Part shown: positions 27,001 to 36,077 of the stretch, one piece after another
How positions within the stretch are numbered: the first letter of the stretch is position 1
How the letters are laid out: each line of letters opens with the position of its first letter
DNA from: Membranipora membranacea
Taxonomy: Eukaryota > Bryozoa > Gymnolaemata > Cheilostomatida > Membraniporidae
Reading direction: 5' to 3'
Length of the DNA stretch: 64,000 nucleotides
NCBI GenBank assembly: GCA_914767715.1
Contig: OU612069.1
Span: forward strand, 12,645,387 to 12,709,386
Made by a program: the position numbers and the translations under genes
Notes under the pieces: generated by a model
Databases searched by the model: none
What the model saw: only the letters and a program-made list of their open reading frames with translations
What the model was told of the DNA's origin: nothing

Positions 27001-28326
27001 GTTTATACTTGCATAGAACGATGCTGTGGTGAATTTTTTGAAGTTCAAAATGCGTGAATTCTTATTAGTGATGTTTACTTTTGAAACTTATAACTTTGCC
27101 TAACCCAAAAATGTTTTGTGATGATAAAGGAATCCAGTCTGGTTTCTGTATTTATTTATGTTGTACCCACTTGTAGATTTGAAGCGTAACTTGATATTTT
27201 TGCTTTACTTTTACTTGCTAGAAATTTATGTGTTTCATACCAATCCGCAGGTCTTCGATTAACGTAATTGTCTGTTTAATTTCTGTAGCACTATTCTGTG
27301 CATAAGAAACTGTAATTTTGGTTTTAATCTAAAGTTTTTTTTTTTAATATGCATGTTTAAATCACGAATGGTTTTGAATAAAAGATTGACCGAAATGCAA
27401 TTGCTTTACACAACTTTGGTTCAGAACCTTCTGTTATGTATATTATGTACCAGTCACCAGTGATGAATTGTATTATATATGGTCACGAGTGATGAACATA
27501 AAAATAATGAGGACAAGTAATGAAAATTAAGTTTGGTAAAAGGCTGGTTGTATGCAGGTCAATTTGGTGTTTTCTCTCATTGGAATTTACTCCATCCCTC
27601 CTTTTTCTCCTTTTTCTCCTTTTTCTCCTACCACCCTCACACTCCTCCCCCTCCTCCCCCTCCTCCTCCCCCTCTTGCCCACTCTTCCCTCATGCTCTGT
27701 TGTTGTTGGTGACATCAATATTGATTTGCACTCTGACATTGCTCAGGACAAAAATTCTCAAAACTATCAAAATTTGTTAAAAAAAAACATGGTACTTGTT
27801 GCAACAACTCGAGATCGGCTTGGTATTTTGCCTTCATCCTGCACGATAAGATTCACATGCAAAGCATAACTGCTGTCGACCATTCTAAGGCAATTCTTTT
27901 TATAGTATAATGATAGGGGGCTAATATAGTGCCTGATATGCAGCCAGCGTTGGAATGTTTAGGGATAGAATTTCAAGCGATTTCAAGTCGGTTAAATTTC
28001 CTGTCAACAACTGACAATTTTGTGATATACGGTCCTGGGAAATTTTGGCAGTTTTTGGCTTAATACCAAAATCAGTTTCCCGCCCAGTTTCGTGTTTTGT
28101 TAAAAGAAACTCCCAACAAACTTTTGTGATAGCATAAATATAGCTTTTACTACCTGTACTTTTTTATTCTATTTTCCACACAATAGGGGAGATGATAGGA
28201 GAACTCACTCACACATCACTCGGGAATTTCGGTGGAGAGTATGGATACCTTGGGGATGTGAGTATAAGAGGAGAGAAGATGGTGGTGTGTGGACGTGGTG
28301 GAGCTGCTCTCTTCAAACTCAAGTAG
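8776..28326 (+). CDS. TRIM-like protein: B-box-like zinc cluster, coiled coil, NHL/WD-like propeller (5 exons)
   Basis: Spliced model: 8776-9080, 14138-14276, 16609-16849, 24249-25049 and 28187-28326. All four junctions use GT/AG and the phases agree (2, 0, 1, 1), giving 542 codons (541 aa). The ATG at 8776 has G at -3 and G at +4. Residues 79-115 carry Cys/His in the spacing C-x4-C-x7-C-x2-C-x4-C-x2-C-x5-C-x5-H, which resembles a B-box. Residues about 149-200 are Leu/Lys/Glu-rich and probably coiled coil. From about residue 280 to the end there are repeated short beta-strand patterns such as GITSDQSGLIYAVS, like NHL or WD propeller blades. No RING finger was found upstream, so ubiquitin-ligase activity is not implied. 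This architecture is common in expanded invertebrate TRIM-like families. An alternative last exon lies at 26170-26297 (537 aa). Gene structure is fairly secure; function is inferred only. Confidence 0.7.
9610..9740 (+). repeat. tRNA-related SINE fragment, plus strand
   Basis: Diverged copy of the element at 2218-2400: GGAATCCCAGTCACTATTCA, then ATGCTGATAATGGAGGTTAG and TTTGCCCACCCATAGCTAGT. Located in TRIM-like intron 1. Confidence 0.4.
9741..11321. other. TRIM-like intron 1, no other feature seen
   Basis: Unique-looking AT-rich sequence apart from a (GGTGGGA) run near 10985. No exon, tRNA or mobile-element end found. Confidence 0.4.
11322..14037. repeat. Foldback structure with long diverged inverted arms
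   Basis: The left arm (11322-11567) pairs with the reverse complement of 13425-13654 plus 14014-14037. Shared landmarks are CCATAGAGTTATTATATACT, GGCTAGTGCCTGTATCAT and TGTGGATCACTTGC. Inner arms also pair (CTGTGTCCTGTCTCTC at about 11860 and 12135 with its complement at about 13265). The left side also holds two tandem diverged repeats (11570-11890 and 11930-12190). The hAT MITE copy 2 interrupts the right arm. Confidence 0.6.
13655..14013. mobile_element. hAT-type MITE carrying a tRNA-like segment, copy 2
   Basis: Same family as the copy at 4883, 359 bp, flanked by perfect 8-bp duplications GAGTATAT (13647-13654 and 14014-14021). It lies in the intron before TRIM-like exon 2, only about 120 bp upstream of that exon. 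It is inserted in the right arm of a foldback structure whose other arm keeps the empty site. Confidence 0.9.
14138..14276 (+). CDS. TRIM-like gene exon 2: end of zinc cluster
   Basis: Acceptor TTCACAG and donor GTGAGC flank a 139-nt exon entering in phase 2 and leaving in phase 0. It supplies C103, C109 and H115 and ends ...LRALVQQ, the start of the predicted coiled coil. Confidence 0.7.
15006..15879. mobile_element. Non-autonomous hAT element
   Basis: Starts TAGGGGTGGAACGGATC and ends GTCTTTCCACCCCTA, a typical hAT terminus. Flanks are ATCACATC (14998-15005) and ATCAAATC (15880-15887), an 8-bp duplication with one mismatch. The 874-bp interior has no long reading frame. Located in the intron between TRIM-like exons 2 and 3. 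Confidence 0.75.
16609..16849 (+). CDS. TRIM-like gene exon 3: coiled coil
   Basis: A 241-nt exon with acceptor TTTCATAG and donor GTATGC, entering phase 0 and leaving phase 1. The encoded segment starts QGTLRKEVKKELARLASV and keeps heptad-like Leu/Val spacing, as expected for the coiled coil after a B-box. Confidence 0.7.
17430..17690. repeat. Dispersed repeat shared with 23345-23560
   Basis: Both contain CAAGTGACTTGA or GAGTGACTTGATAGGATT, GAGTT(C/T)GAGAT(A/G)TTGTAT, AAAACTGCA, CAGTT(G/C)AATT and later TTACTCTAAACATA or TTATTCTAAACTTA, in the same order. Diverged non-coding copies. Confidence 0.4.
18039..18248 (-). pseudogene. BEL/Pao LTR retrotransposon pol fragment
   Basis: The minus-strand frame reads KHTFRVLLSTIRKSPTRGEV then LSTVASLFNSLGCLDPSSLK and GKLLLKQ. 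This is the conserved segment after the reverse transcriptase of BEL/Pao pol, where l-s-vas-fDPLG-l-P---KgKllLQ is typical. Only about 70 codons remain and no LTRs were seen. Located in the TRIM-like intron 3. Confidence 0.65.
18898..19033 (-). CDS. Weak candidate first exon on the minus strand
   Basis: ATG at 19033 (minus) opens a frame starting MSESSTVYDDAMQAIEENPF and continuing EAADAFREMLEAWQKIDGSE, then ends at a possible GTACGT donor. The composition is protein-like and helical. No second exon or homologue was recognised, and it lies in an intron full of transposon remains, so it may be a gene fragment. Confidence 0.2.
19576..20065. mobile_element. Palindromic MITE, family P, copy 2
   Basis: Same family as 1778-2216, but the inverted repeat extends further out, from GGTTAACCCATAGAC at the left to GTCTATGGGTTAACC at the right. 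Length 490 bp. No clear target duplication was seen. Located in the long intron before TRIM-like exon 4. Confidence 0.65.
20070..21485. other. TRIM-like intron 3, nothing recognised
   Basis: Apart from a C run at about 20638, no repeat, exon or element end was recognised. Confidence 0.4.
21490..21640. repeat. Direct repeat flanking the satellite, left copy
   Basis: Shares GTTTTTCAACACAAAA(A)ATG, GAAAAACAAAATA, TAGCA(A/C)CAAAA, AGCTTGCTA and GCATTTACAAAA with 22485-22640. The satellite and the GCAGC-rich repeat lie between the two copies. Confidence 0.5.
21850..22064. repeat. 14-bp perfect tandem satellite, about 15 copies
   Basis: Unit GTCAGCCCTCCGGC repeats without visible differences. The period is not a multiple of three, so all three frames stay open and give the same 14-residue repeat (ALRRQPSGVSPPAS), which explains two long spurious frames. 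Followed by a CAGCA/CCCACC-rich diffuse repeat to about 22400. Confidence 0.95.
22065..22410. repeat. Diffuse GCAGC/CCCACC-rich repeat
   Basis: Recurring motifs GGCAGCACA, CAGCCCAC and CCCACCA at about 20-30 bp spacing. Reading frames exist on both strands but show no domain and look composition-driven. Confidence 0.4.
22485..22640. repeat. Direct repeat flanking the satellite, right copy
   Basis: Counterpart of 21490-21640 in the same orientation, A/T-rich and non-coding. Confidence 0.5.
22761..22876 (+). mobile_element. 5'-truncated SINE, same family as 56490-56711
   Basis: Begins at TGCCCCAACAGGATCCAG and runs to GTATCGAGACTATAAATGGA, matching the 3' half of the full-length SINE. The tRNA-like head is missing. 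Confidence 0.65.
22880..24248. other. TRIM-like intron 3, minor repeats only
   Basis: A diverged pair of about 70 bp around ACCATGAGATCAAGTC and CACCGACTTGGTCTAC (22970-23110), and the repeat shared with 17430-17690. Otherwise unremarkable up to the acceptor of exon 4. Confidence 0.4.
24249..25049 (+). CDS. TRIM-like gene exon 4: linker and most of the propeller
   Basis: An 801-nt open exon, acceptor TGTTTTAG, donor GTGATT, phase 1 in and out. The first 50 or so residues are a Pro/Thr/Ser/Lys-rich linker. The rest has at least four blade-like units, including TCWAVSWREDGNILCS and GLIYAVSLDEKKIYQI. This is the longest convincing coding exon in the window. Confidence 0.8.
25731..25784. repeat. 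Perfect 54-bp palindrome
   Basis: ATAGCAATGCCATGTTAAGC at the left mirrors exactly GCTTAACATGGCATTGCTAT at the right, with CCTCATATATGAGG at the centre and no spacer. It sits just before the left end of the 2.0-kb tandem duplication. Confidence 0.95.
26170..26297 (+). CDS. TRIM-like gene, alternative terminal exon A
   Basis: A second copy of the last exon, in the first unit of the tandem duplication of about 2.0 kb. Acceptor AATAG, phase 1 entry, 42 residues to a TAG at 26295. It shares GEMIGELTHT at its start and GGAALFKL at its end with exon B. Between them it has lost the Gly-rich NFGGEYGYLG segment and reads FRNLLVLID instead. Either it gives an alternative C-terminus or it is a decaying duplicate. 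Exon B looks closer to the ancestral form. Confidence 0.45.
26795..26870. repeat. TTTCTGATTTTA minisatellite (unit A)
   Basis: About six copies of a 12-bp unit, TTTCTGATTTTA, with small variants. Related arrays at 28800-28885 (unit B) and 34010-34170 (third copy). Confidence 0.8.
27690..27805 (+). pseudogene. Retroelement endonuclease fragment in duplication unit A
   Basis: Reads VVVGDINIDLHSDIAQDKNS then QNYQNLLKKN, homologous to the endonuclease start at 29825. It is cut at the duplication junction, showing that the retroelement was present before the tandem duplication. Confidence 0.65.
28187..28326 (+). CDS. TRIM-like gene, terminal exon B (better-preserved copy)
   Basis: Acceptor CACAATAG, phase 1 entry from exon 4, 45 further residues to a TAG at 28324. 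It encodes a typical closing blade, NFGGEYGYLGDVSIRGEK then GGAALFKLK. It lies 2017 bp downstream of exon A in the second duplication unit. Confidence 0.6.
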
Positions 28327-28799
28327 AGGTTTGTATCATAGAATTATTATTCATAGTCATGTATGATGCCTGTATTATCTGCAGAATACCACATATGTAT
28401 AAAGTAATGAGTTACGCAAATCCTGCTGTGATGTCTCCATTGTCTCCAAATTACTGCCTCGGCACCTATTAACAAGTTATGCAGATTGTGCTGTGATGCC
28501 TTCATATATTATCATATTTTATTTGAACAGAATGTGTCCACTAAACATGGTACCAAAATAACTTTTTTGTTGCATGTAAACATTTCCTATATTTTTTAGG
28601 ATTCAAACCTGAGTGGGAGAACCCGGTGTAGAGATATACAGCTGTTATCGCATGAATTGATAAGCTGTGTTCAGACGGATGGACTTAATTAATATGTGTT
28701 GACCATATTTGTTAGCACACAATATAGGCTGTAGTTTTATACAAAGAATCATCTGACACTTGTTCCTTCTGAGCTCATATACTTTCTATATTTACTGAT

Positions 28800-28885
28800 T
28801 TCCTGATTTTATTTCTGATTTTATTTCTGATTTTATTTCTGATTTTATTTCTGATTTTATTTCCGATTTTATTTCCGATTTTATT
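28800..28885. repeat. TTTCTGATTTTA minisatellite (unit B)
   Basis: About seven copies of the 12-bp unit, equivalent to the array at 26795 but with a different copy number. Confidence 0.8.
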
Positions 28886-29814
28886 GCTCACTTTGTTTTG
28901 TATATATATATATACATACATATATGCTTAGTTTTACTTCAATTTTTTTAATTAAAATAACTGAAATTCCCAAAAAGATGTTATACAAATATCCAATAGT
29001 GTCCTAAAGTTAGTAATTTGTTGTTTATACTTACATAGAACGATGCTGAGGTGAATGTTTTGAAGTTCAAAATGCATGATTTCTTATTAGTGATGTTTAA
29101 CTTTTGAAACTTATAACCTTGCCTAACCCAAAAAAGTTTTGTGATGATAAAGGAATCCGGTCTGGTTTCTGTATTTATTTATGTTGTACCCACTTGTAGA
29201 TTTGAAGCATAACTTGACAATTTTGCTTTACCTTTACTTGCTAGATATTTATGTGTTTCATACCAATCCGCAGGTCTTCCATTAACGTAATTGTCTGTTT
29301 AATTTCTGTAGCACTATTCTTTGCATAAGAAACTGTAAGTTTGGTTTTAATCTAAAGTTCTTTTTTTAAAATATGCATGTTTAAATCACAAATGGCTTTG
29401 AATAAGAGAATGACCAAAATGCAATTGCTTTACACAACTTTGGTTCAGAACCTTCTGTTATGTGTATTATATGTACCAGTCACCAGTAATGAATGGTATT
29501 ATATATGGTCACGAGTGATGAACATAAAAATAATGAGGACAAGTGATGAGATTTAGGTTTGGTAAAAGGCTGATTGTATGCAGGTCAATTTGGTATTTTC
29601 TCTCCTTGGAATGTACTCCATCCCTCCTTTTTCTCCTACCCCTCCTCCCACCCTCCCACTCGTCCCCCTCCTCCCACTCATCCCCCTCCTCCCCCTCCTC
29701 ACCCTTCTCACACTCCTCCAATTTGGGGCGGCAGTTGTGCTCAGTGCTCGCTGTTTATCGTTCTGCCTCGGGCTCTCTGCCAGAATTTCTGGGTGGCCTT
29801 GCCGGGTTCTTGCC

Positions 29815-31960
29815 CACTCTTCCCTTGTTGTTGGCGATATCAATATTGATTTGCACTCTGACATTGCTCAGGACACAAATTCTCAAAACTATCAAAATTT
29901 GTTACATAAAAACGGATTTTTCAACACCATTCTTTCTCCTACTCGCTATTGAGACAGTAAAAATAGTCTTATTGACCATATTATCTTGATAAATAATGTT
30001 GGAGACAATTTGAAATCTTGTACCATTGAGTATGATCTAGCAGTCCATCAACCTACATCTTATCCTTTGTTTACAAGAAATTGACACAAAAATGTCACAA
30101 CTCACCATTAGCCACATGTCAACCTATAATTAACTACGCTATTTTAAACCAAAACATCCAAGAATTTGACTGGTCACCAATTCACCAAATTACAGACACT
30201 AATCTAGCCTTTGAAGCATTTATCGAACACTACTCTACCATAATTGAAAATTCAAGCAAGAAGACTAGTGTCAAAACCCAAAAGCGACATTTTAAAAAGC
30301 CGTGGATGACCACAGAATTATTTGAGCTGAGAGAAATGCGTACAAAACTGCACATTCAGTCAAAACAACAATCTTTAAATGCTGATTTGAAGAAACAATA
30401 CCAGTCTTTCCGAAATTCTGTAACTACAAAGATGCCAAGACTGAATTTTACAGAACAGAGTTTTTATACTGCCAATCCGACCAGAACGAAAAGTGGAGAT
30501 TTTTAATCAAAACCTGAATAAAAATTCTCAAGCTGAAAAACCTATTATTTTGAAAGATCAAGCAGGAAGTGTGATTGAAGACAAAGAAGTTATAGCAAAC
30601 ACTTTTAATCGCTTTTTTACTGAGATAGGGGCGGAAATTTTATCAAACCTCCCTCTCCCCAACTACTCTCCTGAGTATTATTTTGAAAAAAATAACACCC
30701 AAATAAATGCAAAATTGGAACTCTATGAAATTTGTACTAATGACATTTTAAAAGTAATTGACAGTTTTTCAAATCAGAAGGCAACTGGGCCAGATGGTAT
30801 TCCAATGCGATCTTTAAAAGAATGAAAATTTATCTCAATCACAGTTTTAGTTAATCTTACAAATTTAGTTATCGAAACATCCATTTTTCCAGATTGCCTA
30901 AAAATTGCTCGTGTTAAACCACTATACAAAAGGGTGATAAAAATACTTGCACAAACTATCGGCCGATTTCAGTTTTACCTGCTCTTGGAAAAATTATAGA
31001 GAAATAATGCTATCTTTTCAAATTAGAGAAATTTTAGAGCTGAATTATCTTTTAGCAGATTGTCAATTTGGTTTTCGAACCAAGATGAGCGCTACAGATG
31101 CTATAAATATTATAATGGAAAAGCTATACAACAAATTTTAATACCAGAAAAACTACACAGGGTGTTTTTTTAGACTTTTCCAAGGCCTTTGATACAATTA
31201 ATCACGACATTTTAATCAAAAAAATTATCTTTTTATGGCTTTTCAACAAATTCTCAAAACCTTATTAAAAATTACTTAACAAATCGGAAGCAATTTGTAC
31301 CCTTAGATGGCACTAAGTCCACAATTACAGACTGTGAAAAGTGGTGTGCCCCAGGGGTCAGTCCTTGAGGCTCTTTAATTTTAATCTATATAAATGATCT
31401 TCTTTATGCAGCCCCAGATTTGAGTTACGTCTTATTTGCTGATGATACCAATATCTTTAGTACAGATAGCCAGCTGATGGCATCTCAACTTCAATTAGTG
31501 AACCAATGGTGCAATACAATTAGACTGTATTAAATTATGAGTAGACCCATCAAGTTTTATTCAAAGCCCCTAAAAAGCAGTACGATAGCCAAAGCCAATT
31601 ATGCCTTTAAAAGTGATTTTTGAATATAGATTATTAAAGTTGCTTTTAAAAACATATCCAACGGAAGAAATTTTAAAACTTTTGCCAGAACGTAACCATG
31701 ATACGAGATCAAAAGCCCTAAAAACAATTCAAGCTAACAACAACAGGGGTGGGAGATCCCTGTTGTACACAGGTGTGAAACTGTACAACAGCTACCTTTT
31801 GGAAGATTGGACAAGATCTGGGAACAATCCCATGTCAGGTCTGGCTGAGCGCCTTCGGGTGTATGCTCGATAGTGATCGCATGTGCAGACTCGTGCTCCG
31901 ACTTATCGGCTTGTGGGGTGTTCTCCATGGGTGACCATCGGGACAGCCGTCACTCTAGTC
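29815..31960 (+). pseudogene. CR1/Jockey-like non-LTR retrotransposon, 5'-truncated and frame-broken
   Basis: In order: an endonuclease remnant (VVGDINIDLHSDIAQDT, later SLIDHIILINN), a spacer, and reverse transcriptase motifs spread over several frames: ATGPDGIPMRSLK (about 30780), YRPISVLPALGKIIE (about 30960), FLDFSKAFDTINHDIL (about 31170), GVPQGS (about 31345) and YVLFADDTNIFS (about 31430). The C-terminal NHDTRSKAL plus NNNRGGRSLLYTGVKLYNSY (about 31710-31800) is typical of CR1-like ends. At least four frame breaks or stops mean it cannot move by itself. It inserted in the CT-rich 3' region of the TRIM-like gene. Confidence 0.8.
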
Positions 31961-32079
31961 TTAAGACTATCCGGCTGAGCCCTTGCTTTTCTTTTATCTG
32001 TATTATTTACTAATATGCCAAATTCTTTTATTTGATTAAACTAATTTTATAGCATAAACAATAAAAAAAAGATTTTAAA

Positions 32080-32410
32080 TAAATCCCCCCTCCCCCTTCC
32101 CCTTCCCCTCCCCCTCCTCACATTCCTCCTCCCCTCCTTCCCTTCTCCTCCCCTTCCTCACACTCCTCCAACTCCCCCCTCCTCCCCCTTCTCCTCCCCT
32201 TCCTCACACTCCTCACACTCCTCCAATTCCCTCCTCCCCCTCTTCACATTCCTCCTCCCCTTCCTTCCCTTCTCCTCCCCTTCCTCACACTCTTCCTCCC
32301 CTCCTCTCCCTTCTCCTCCCCTTCCTCACACTCCTCACACTCCTCCAATTCCCCCTCCCCCTCCTCACATTCCTCCTCCCCTCCTTCCCCTCCTCATTCA
32401 CATTCACTCA
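32080..32410. repeat. CCTCCCC/CACACTCCT pyrimidine minisatellite
   Basis: About 330 bp almost entirely of C and T on this strand, with recurring CTTCCTCACACTCCTC and CTCCTCCCCTTCC. Related shorter runs lie at 27600-27695 and 29630-29720. Confidence 0.8.
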
Positions 32411-32449
32411 ACTGACCTGTTTATGTCTTCGTTGAGTTAACACTGTAGA

Positions 32450-32660
32450 TTATAATCATTTTATACTAAAACTAGTGCTGGTGAGTAATTGTGATTATAT
32501 GATTCAGGTCTGATCCCTAGCAATGGAGGTTTTATCCGATTTTCTCCTTGCAAGCCATTCATCCCAGCCTGTCCCCTTAGCACCAAAAATTACAGTGTGT
32601 TTGCAAACCCTACAGGATGTATAAATATTGTCTCTGCCTCTTCAAAAAGAGTAGCAGGCT
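32450..32660 (+). repeat. Dispersed SINE-like repeat shared with 35665-35930
   Basis: Both contain ATATGATTCAG(G/A)TCTGA, a GG(A/T)(A/T)GTTTT block, and TCTCTGCCTCTT or TCTGCCTCTGCCTCTTTGAA in the same order. The B-box-like GATTCAG-TCTGAATCC hints at a tRNA-derived head. Confidence 0.4.
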
Positions 32661-33839
32661 AAACTGGAGGTAGGGTGGATTAGAGTCAGAACTAACAAAA
32701 CGCATCGTACAACAATATTAATTTTCTTTGCGGAAATCAGTAGAAGGAAAGTCTCTGGAACTGATTCAGAAGCACATCCTGCATTTCACAGAGGTATAAG
32801 AGCATTCCAGCTAGAAAAATGGCTACAACAGAATAAATGTAAGATATATGTCATTTCCCATTTTAAGAGTCCAAAGAGACAGCGGGCGCTGGGCCTGACA
32901 TTAAATAATCATGTTGCAGTTTCGCAAATAAAAGGGGGCAAAATTGCATGAGATTTCTATTGATTGTGTGCCTGGGACAGGATGTTATGATAAGATGTCA
33001 CTTTCCGCAAATCTCTTCTATATATAAATACAGTAGTAACTATGGCAGCAGAAGTTGTAGGTACCAAAGCCCTTTGGCAAAGTCAGATTCTGCTCTGAGA
33101 AATTTTCTTCAGTAGGGAAGAAACATGTGGTACTGTGATCCATTTGAAAAGTATCCCAATTGTAGGTTAGTGGATGTAGCGTCTGTTTTGTCAAACTTAA
33201 AAATCTAATCCAAAAAGCAATAGCCAGCTTGGTATAACGATACCTGTCAAACACTGGAGACTCTCAGAGAAGTCATTAGATATTCCTTTTCGCCTGCTTC
33301 TTGTGTATTTCAATTTGGAGTGTAGGAAACATACGGGAGTTGTGCCCATGAGGGGATAACTAGTTCAGAAGCAAGCTTTGGCATTTATTTGAAACCATGA
33401 ATTTCTCTTATATCCACTGCACAATGTTTTGAACTGTGCCACTTTCGGTGATCAAAAGATCCCTACTAGTATATCTCATCCACTGTAATAATATCTAAAG
33501 TCCCCTCAAAGTTTGTGTGTTGGCTATTTCGAGTGTAAACTGAAGCAACTCATAGGGGCTGCCCCTCAATAAAGACGGTGAAGGATTTTTGTATAAATCA
33601 ATATTATTCCACGTTTTAGTGCTTGATGCTACTCTTGTTCACGACCAGCTGCAAATCAGCTGGGAACACGATGCAACATCACTAGTATGGACGAATTGAG
33701 ATGAGGTGAATGGACACTTAGGTCCTGAGCTAATCTGCCTGTTTGTGACTCAGGCCAAACTGTGGGTATACATAAATTCATTTGGCTGCTGAGAACACTA
33801 ATCCTACAGGTTAAAAGAAACCATGCAAAAATGGCCACT
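32660..33839. other. No gene seen
   Basis: AT-rich, no convincing exon on either strand. A 5' exon for the Cys-rich gene was looked for here and not found. Confidence 0.4.
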
Positions 33840-34995
33840 GTCAGTTTTTTTAAACATGCAACCAAACAAATATAAATAATTGTTCTATATATTTCTAGGA
33901 TCAAAGTCTGAGTGGTGTTGAAAGTTGTTGAGATTGACAGCTGAACCCGTAAGATATGAAAAGTGTTGAGGCTGAGGTCAAAGTACAGTCTTATTTTATG
34001 ATTATGTGTATGATTTCCCGATTTTATTCCCGATTTATTTCTGATTTTATTCCCGATTTTATTCCCGAGTTTATTCCCGATTTTATTTCTGATTATATTC
34101 CCAATTTTGTTTCCTTTTTTTCCGAGTTTAGTTCCGATTTTATTTCTGACTTTTTTTCCAATTTTATCTTGCGTAAATATATACATAGTTTATGAAAAAT
34201 TTTATAATTTGAATAACTTCAATATAAAAAAAAATTTCCAAAATACCAAATAGTGCCCTGAAGTTGATTATCCTTGTTTATTCTAAGCACAATGATGCAG
34301 GGTGAACTTGTGAGTGCAAAATGACAAAAAGCATGATTTTTTACTATTGATGTTCTTTGTTTCTAAACTTATAAGCCAGGCTTCAGTATTTACTGGTTTT
34401 GTACCAAAATGTAGAAGATTAATAATTAATTAATAATTTGTTTGCGCTTGCTAGATATCTATTTGTTCCATACCAAGCCATAGGTTTTCGACATACTTTC
34501 TGTTTATTTTGTGTAGCACCATTTTGTGAATCAGAAACCGCTGGAGCTGTTATTTTGGTTGTACCTTTGAGTTTAAATTCTTGAAATCTGAATTTTTAAA
34601 TCAAAGAGTGGTTTTGAATAAAAGATTGACAAAAACGCAATTTTTTACACAACTTTTGATTAGAAGTTTCTGTCATGCATATAATTATATCTATGGTGAC
34701 AAGTGATGAATGCCTGTAAAATCAATTCATTTGGCAGTCAAAACAATCAGTTCAAGTAATCATGAGCTTTTATTTCGGTAAAAATTATTGATCGAGTCGA
34801 TCTGGCATGCTTTGCTATTGGAATATACTATCTGGAAAGCCATCGTGAGATCCTCATTGAGCACATAATTATAATTCTAATAGTATGAGCGCTTGATATT
34901 TAGCACTTAACCCACTCCATTCCGAACCTCCTTTTCTACTCCTATCTGCGCCTTCGCCCCTACTTTCCTCGGCCCTCCTCCTTCCCTCCCCTCAT
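33840..34995. repeat. Third, decayed copy of the TRIM-like 3' region
   Basis: Follows the same order as units A and B: AGGATCAAAGTCTGAGTGG with GACAGCTG, then a TTTCTGATTTTA-type minisatellite (34010-34170), AATAGTGCCCTGAAGTTG, GGTTTTGAATAAAAGATTGA, a GTGACAAGTGATGAA block and a CT-rich tail. Much more diverged than A is from B. The terminal exon itself was not found. Confidence 0.65.
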
Positions 34996-35099
34996 CCCCT
35001 TCCCTGCTACAGTTCACCAACCGATTTTTGTCAACACAATACAGGTATACAGGGTATAATAAAATTGATGATTGAATATTGAATCAAATTTCTGTACAG

Positions 35100-35255
35100 A
35101 CGTGTGTCTCACTAAAACCTGTAGATTTCTGCAACATAAATGTTTCTACCGTCATCTGGGTATTGGTTCACAAAATGATGCACCTCTGGACAGAGATTCG
35201 TCACAATTCATGAGCAACTGTTTCATGAAATGCATCAATCCAATAACTGGATTTG
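35100..35255 (+). CDS. Cys-rich internal exon of an unrecognised protein
   Basis: A symmetric phase 1-1 exon of 156 nt with acceptor TTTCTGTACAG and donor GTATGT. It encodes about 52 residues with the Cys pattern C-x4-C-x6-C...C-x3-C, including VCLTKTCRFLQHKCFYRHLG and NCFMKCINPITGFG. Paired cysteines and phase 1 borders are typical of secreted or extracellular modules, but no signal-peptide exon was found upstream. Two downstream candidate terminal exons (36078 and 38264) both accept phase 1. Family not recognised. Confidence 0.5.
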
Positions 35256-35664
35256 GTATGTATAGTCTAGCTTTACGATTCATGTGTCTGTAGAGCTTGT
35301 GGATTATCACTATGTTACAGATGTAATATAAGTATTCTAATTTATTATATAGATTTGTGCTTTTTTTTTATAACAACAGACAACTTACCAATGTAAGTTG
35401 TCAGGTTTTACTAGTAGTGTTTCTCTAATCGAATGACACTGTTCTTTTTTATCTATACTCTTAATAACTAAGGTGGGAGGATCAGTCGGTATTGATCAGT
35501 ATTTGTAAGTCATATGCTGAGTTATGCGGTTAATCTGAAAATACACCGAACTACCTGTGATCGTAAGTCTGTGTAGGCTGAAGATTATGCTCCTGCTATA
35601 TTAATACTAGTGCTGGATATGGCTTATGTGAGTGATTTACCCGGCAAAGATAGAAATAAGCTGA

Positions 35665-35930
35665 AGTCAGGATCGGTCCGATGGTAAAAGTAAGGACTCG
35701 TGAACATATGATTCAGATCTGAATCCTGGCGTTGGAAGTTTTTCTGATTCGGTCTTTGAAAACCGATCATCTTAGGCTGGTCTCAATGTCCCACAAGTCC
35801 TCTATGTTTCCACATGTAGTATGGATATCTGCCTCTGCCTCTTTGAAAATGGGTATCTGCTTACCAGGGGCATATAGGGTCCTTCCCAGCACGAGATACC
35901 CAAGGCACGTTAAACAGAATGGTTAAATTA
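35665..35930 (+). repeat. Dispersed SINE-like repeat, second copy
   Basis: Counterpart of 32450-32660, extended by TACCAGGGGCATATAGGGTC and CCAAGGCACGTTAAAC. Located just downstream of the Cys-rich exon. Confidence 0.4.
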
Positions 35931-36077
35931 GGCAAAACATATTGCATAAAAAGATATGTTCTACTACTGCTTTCCTGTCACGGCTCTATAATACATAAAC
36001 ATGAATCGATAAGAATGTTCATAGCTGAATAATTATATATTGAATTCATTCTTATTTGTGTTAACCATCACCTGCAG

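Larger units (their letters stand above)
25795..27808. repeat. Tandem duplication of about 2.0 kb, unit A
   Basis: Aligns with unit B through shared AACTGCTGTCGAC, the terminal exon, the TTTCTGATTTTA minisatellite, a CT-rich run and a 5'-truncated retroelement endonuclease fragment (GDINIDLHSDIAQ). Unit A ends inside the retroelement fragment at about 27800, where unit B begins. Confidence 0.8.
27809..29910. repeat. Tandem duplication of about 2.0 kb, unit B
   Basis: Second unit, offset about 2009-2017 bp. It carries the better terminal exon and continues into the rest of the retroelement. It has a stretch of about 90 bp near 29720-29810 that unit A lacks. Confidence 0.8.

Noticed and set aside
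29509-29864. Glu/Gly/Arg-rich minus-strand frames and Pro/Ser/Leu-rich plus-strand frames
   Set aside because: They are translations of the CT-rich minisatellite and the retroelement start.
33656-34186. 176-aa minus-strand frame rich in Asn/Lys/Gly/Ile
   Set aside because: The first half is the TTTCTGATTTTA-type minisatellite in antisense and the rest has no recognisable domain.
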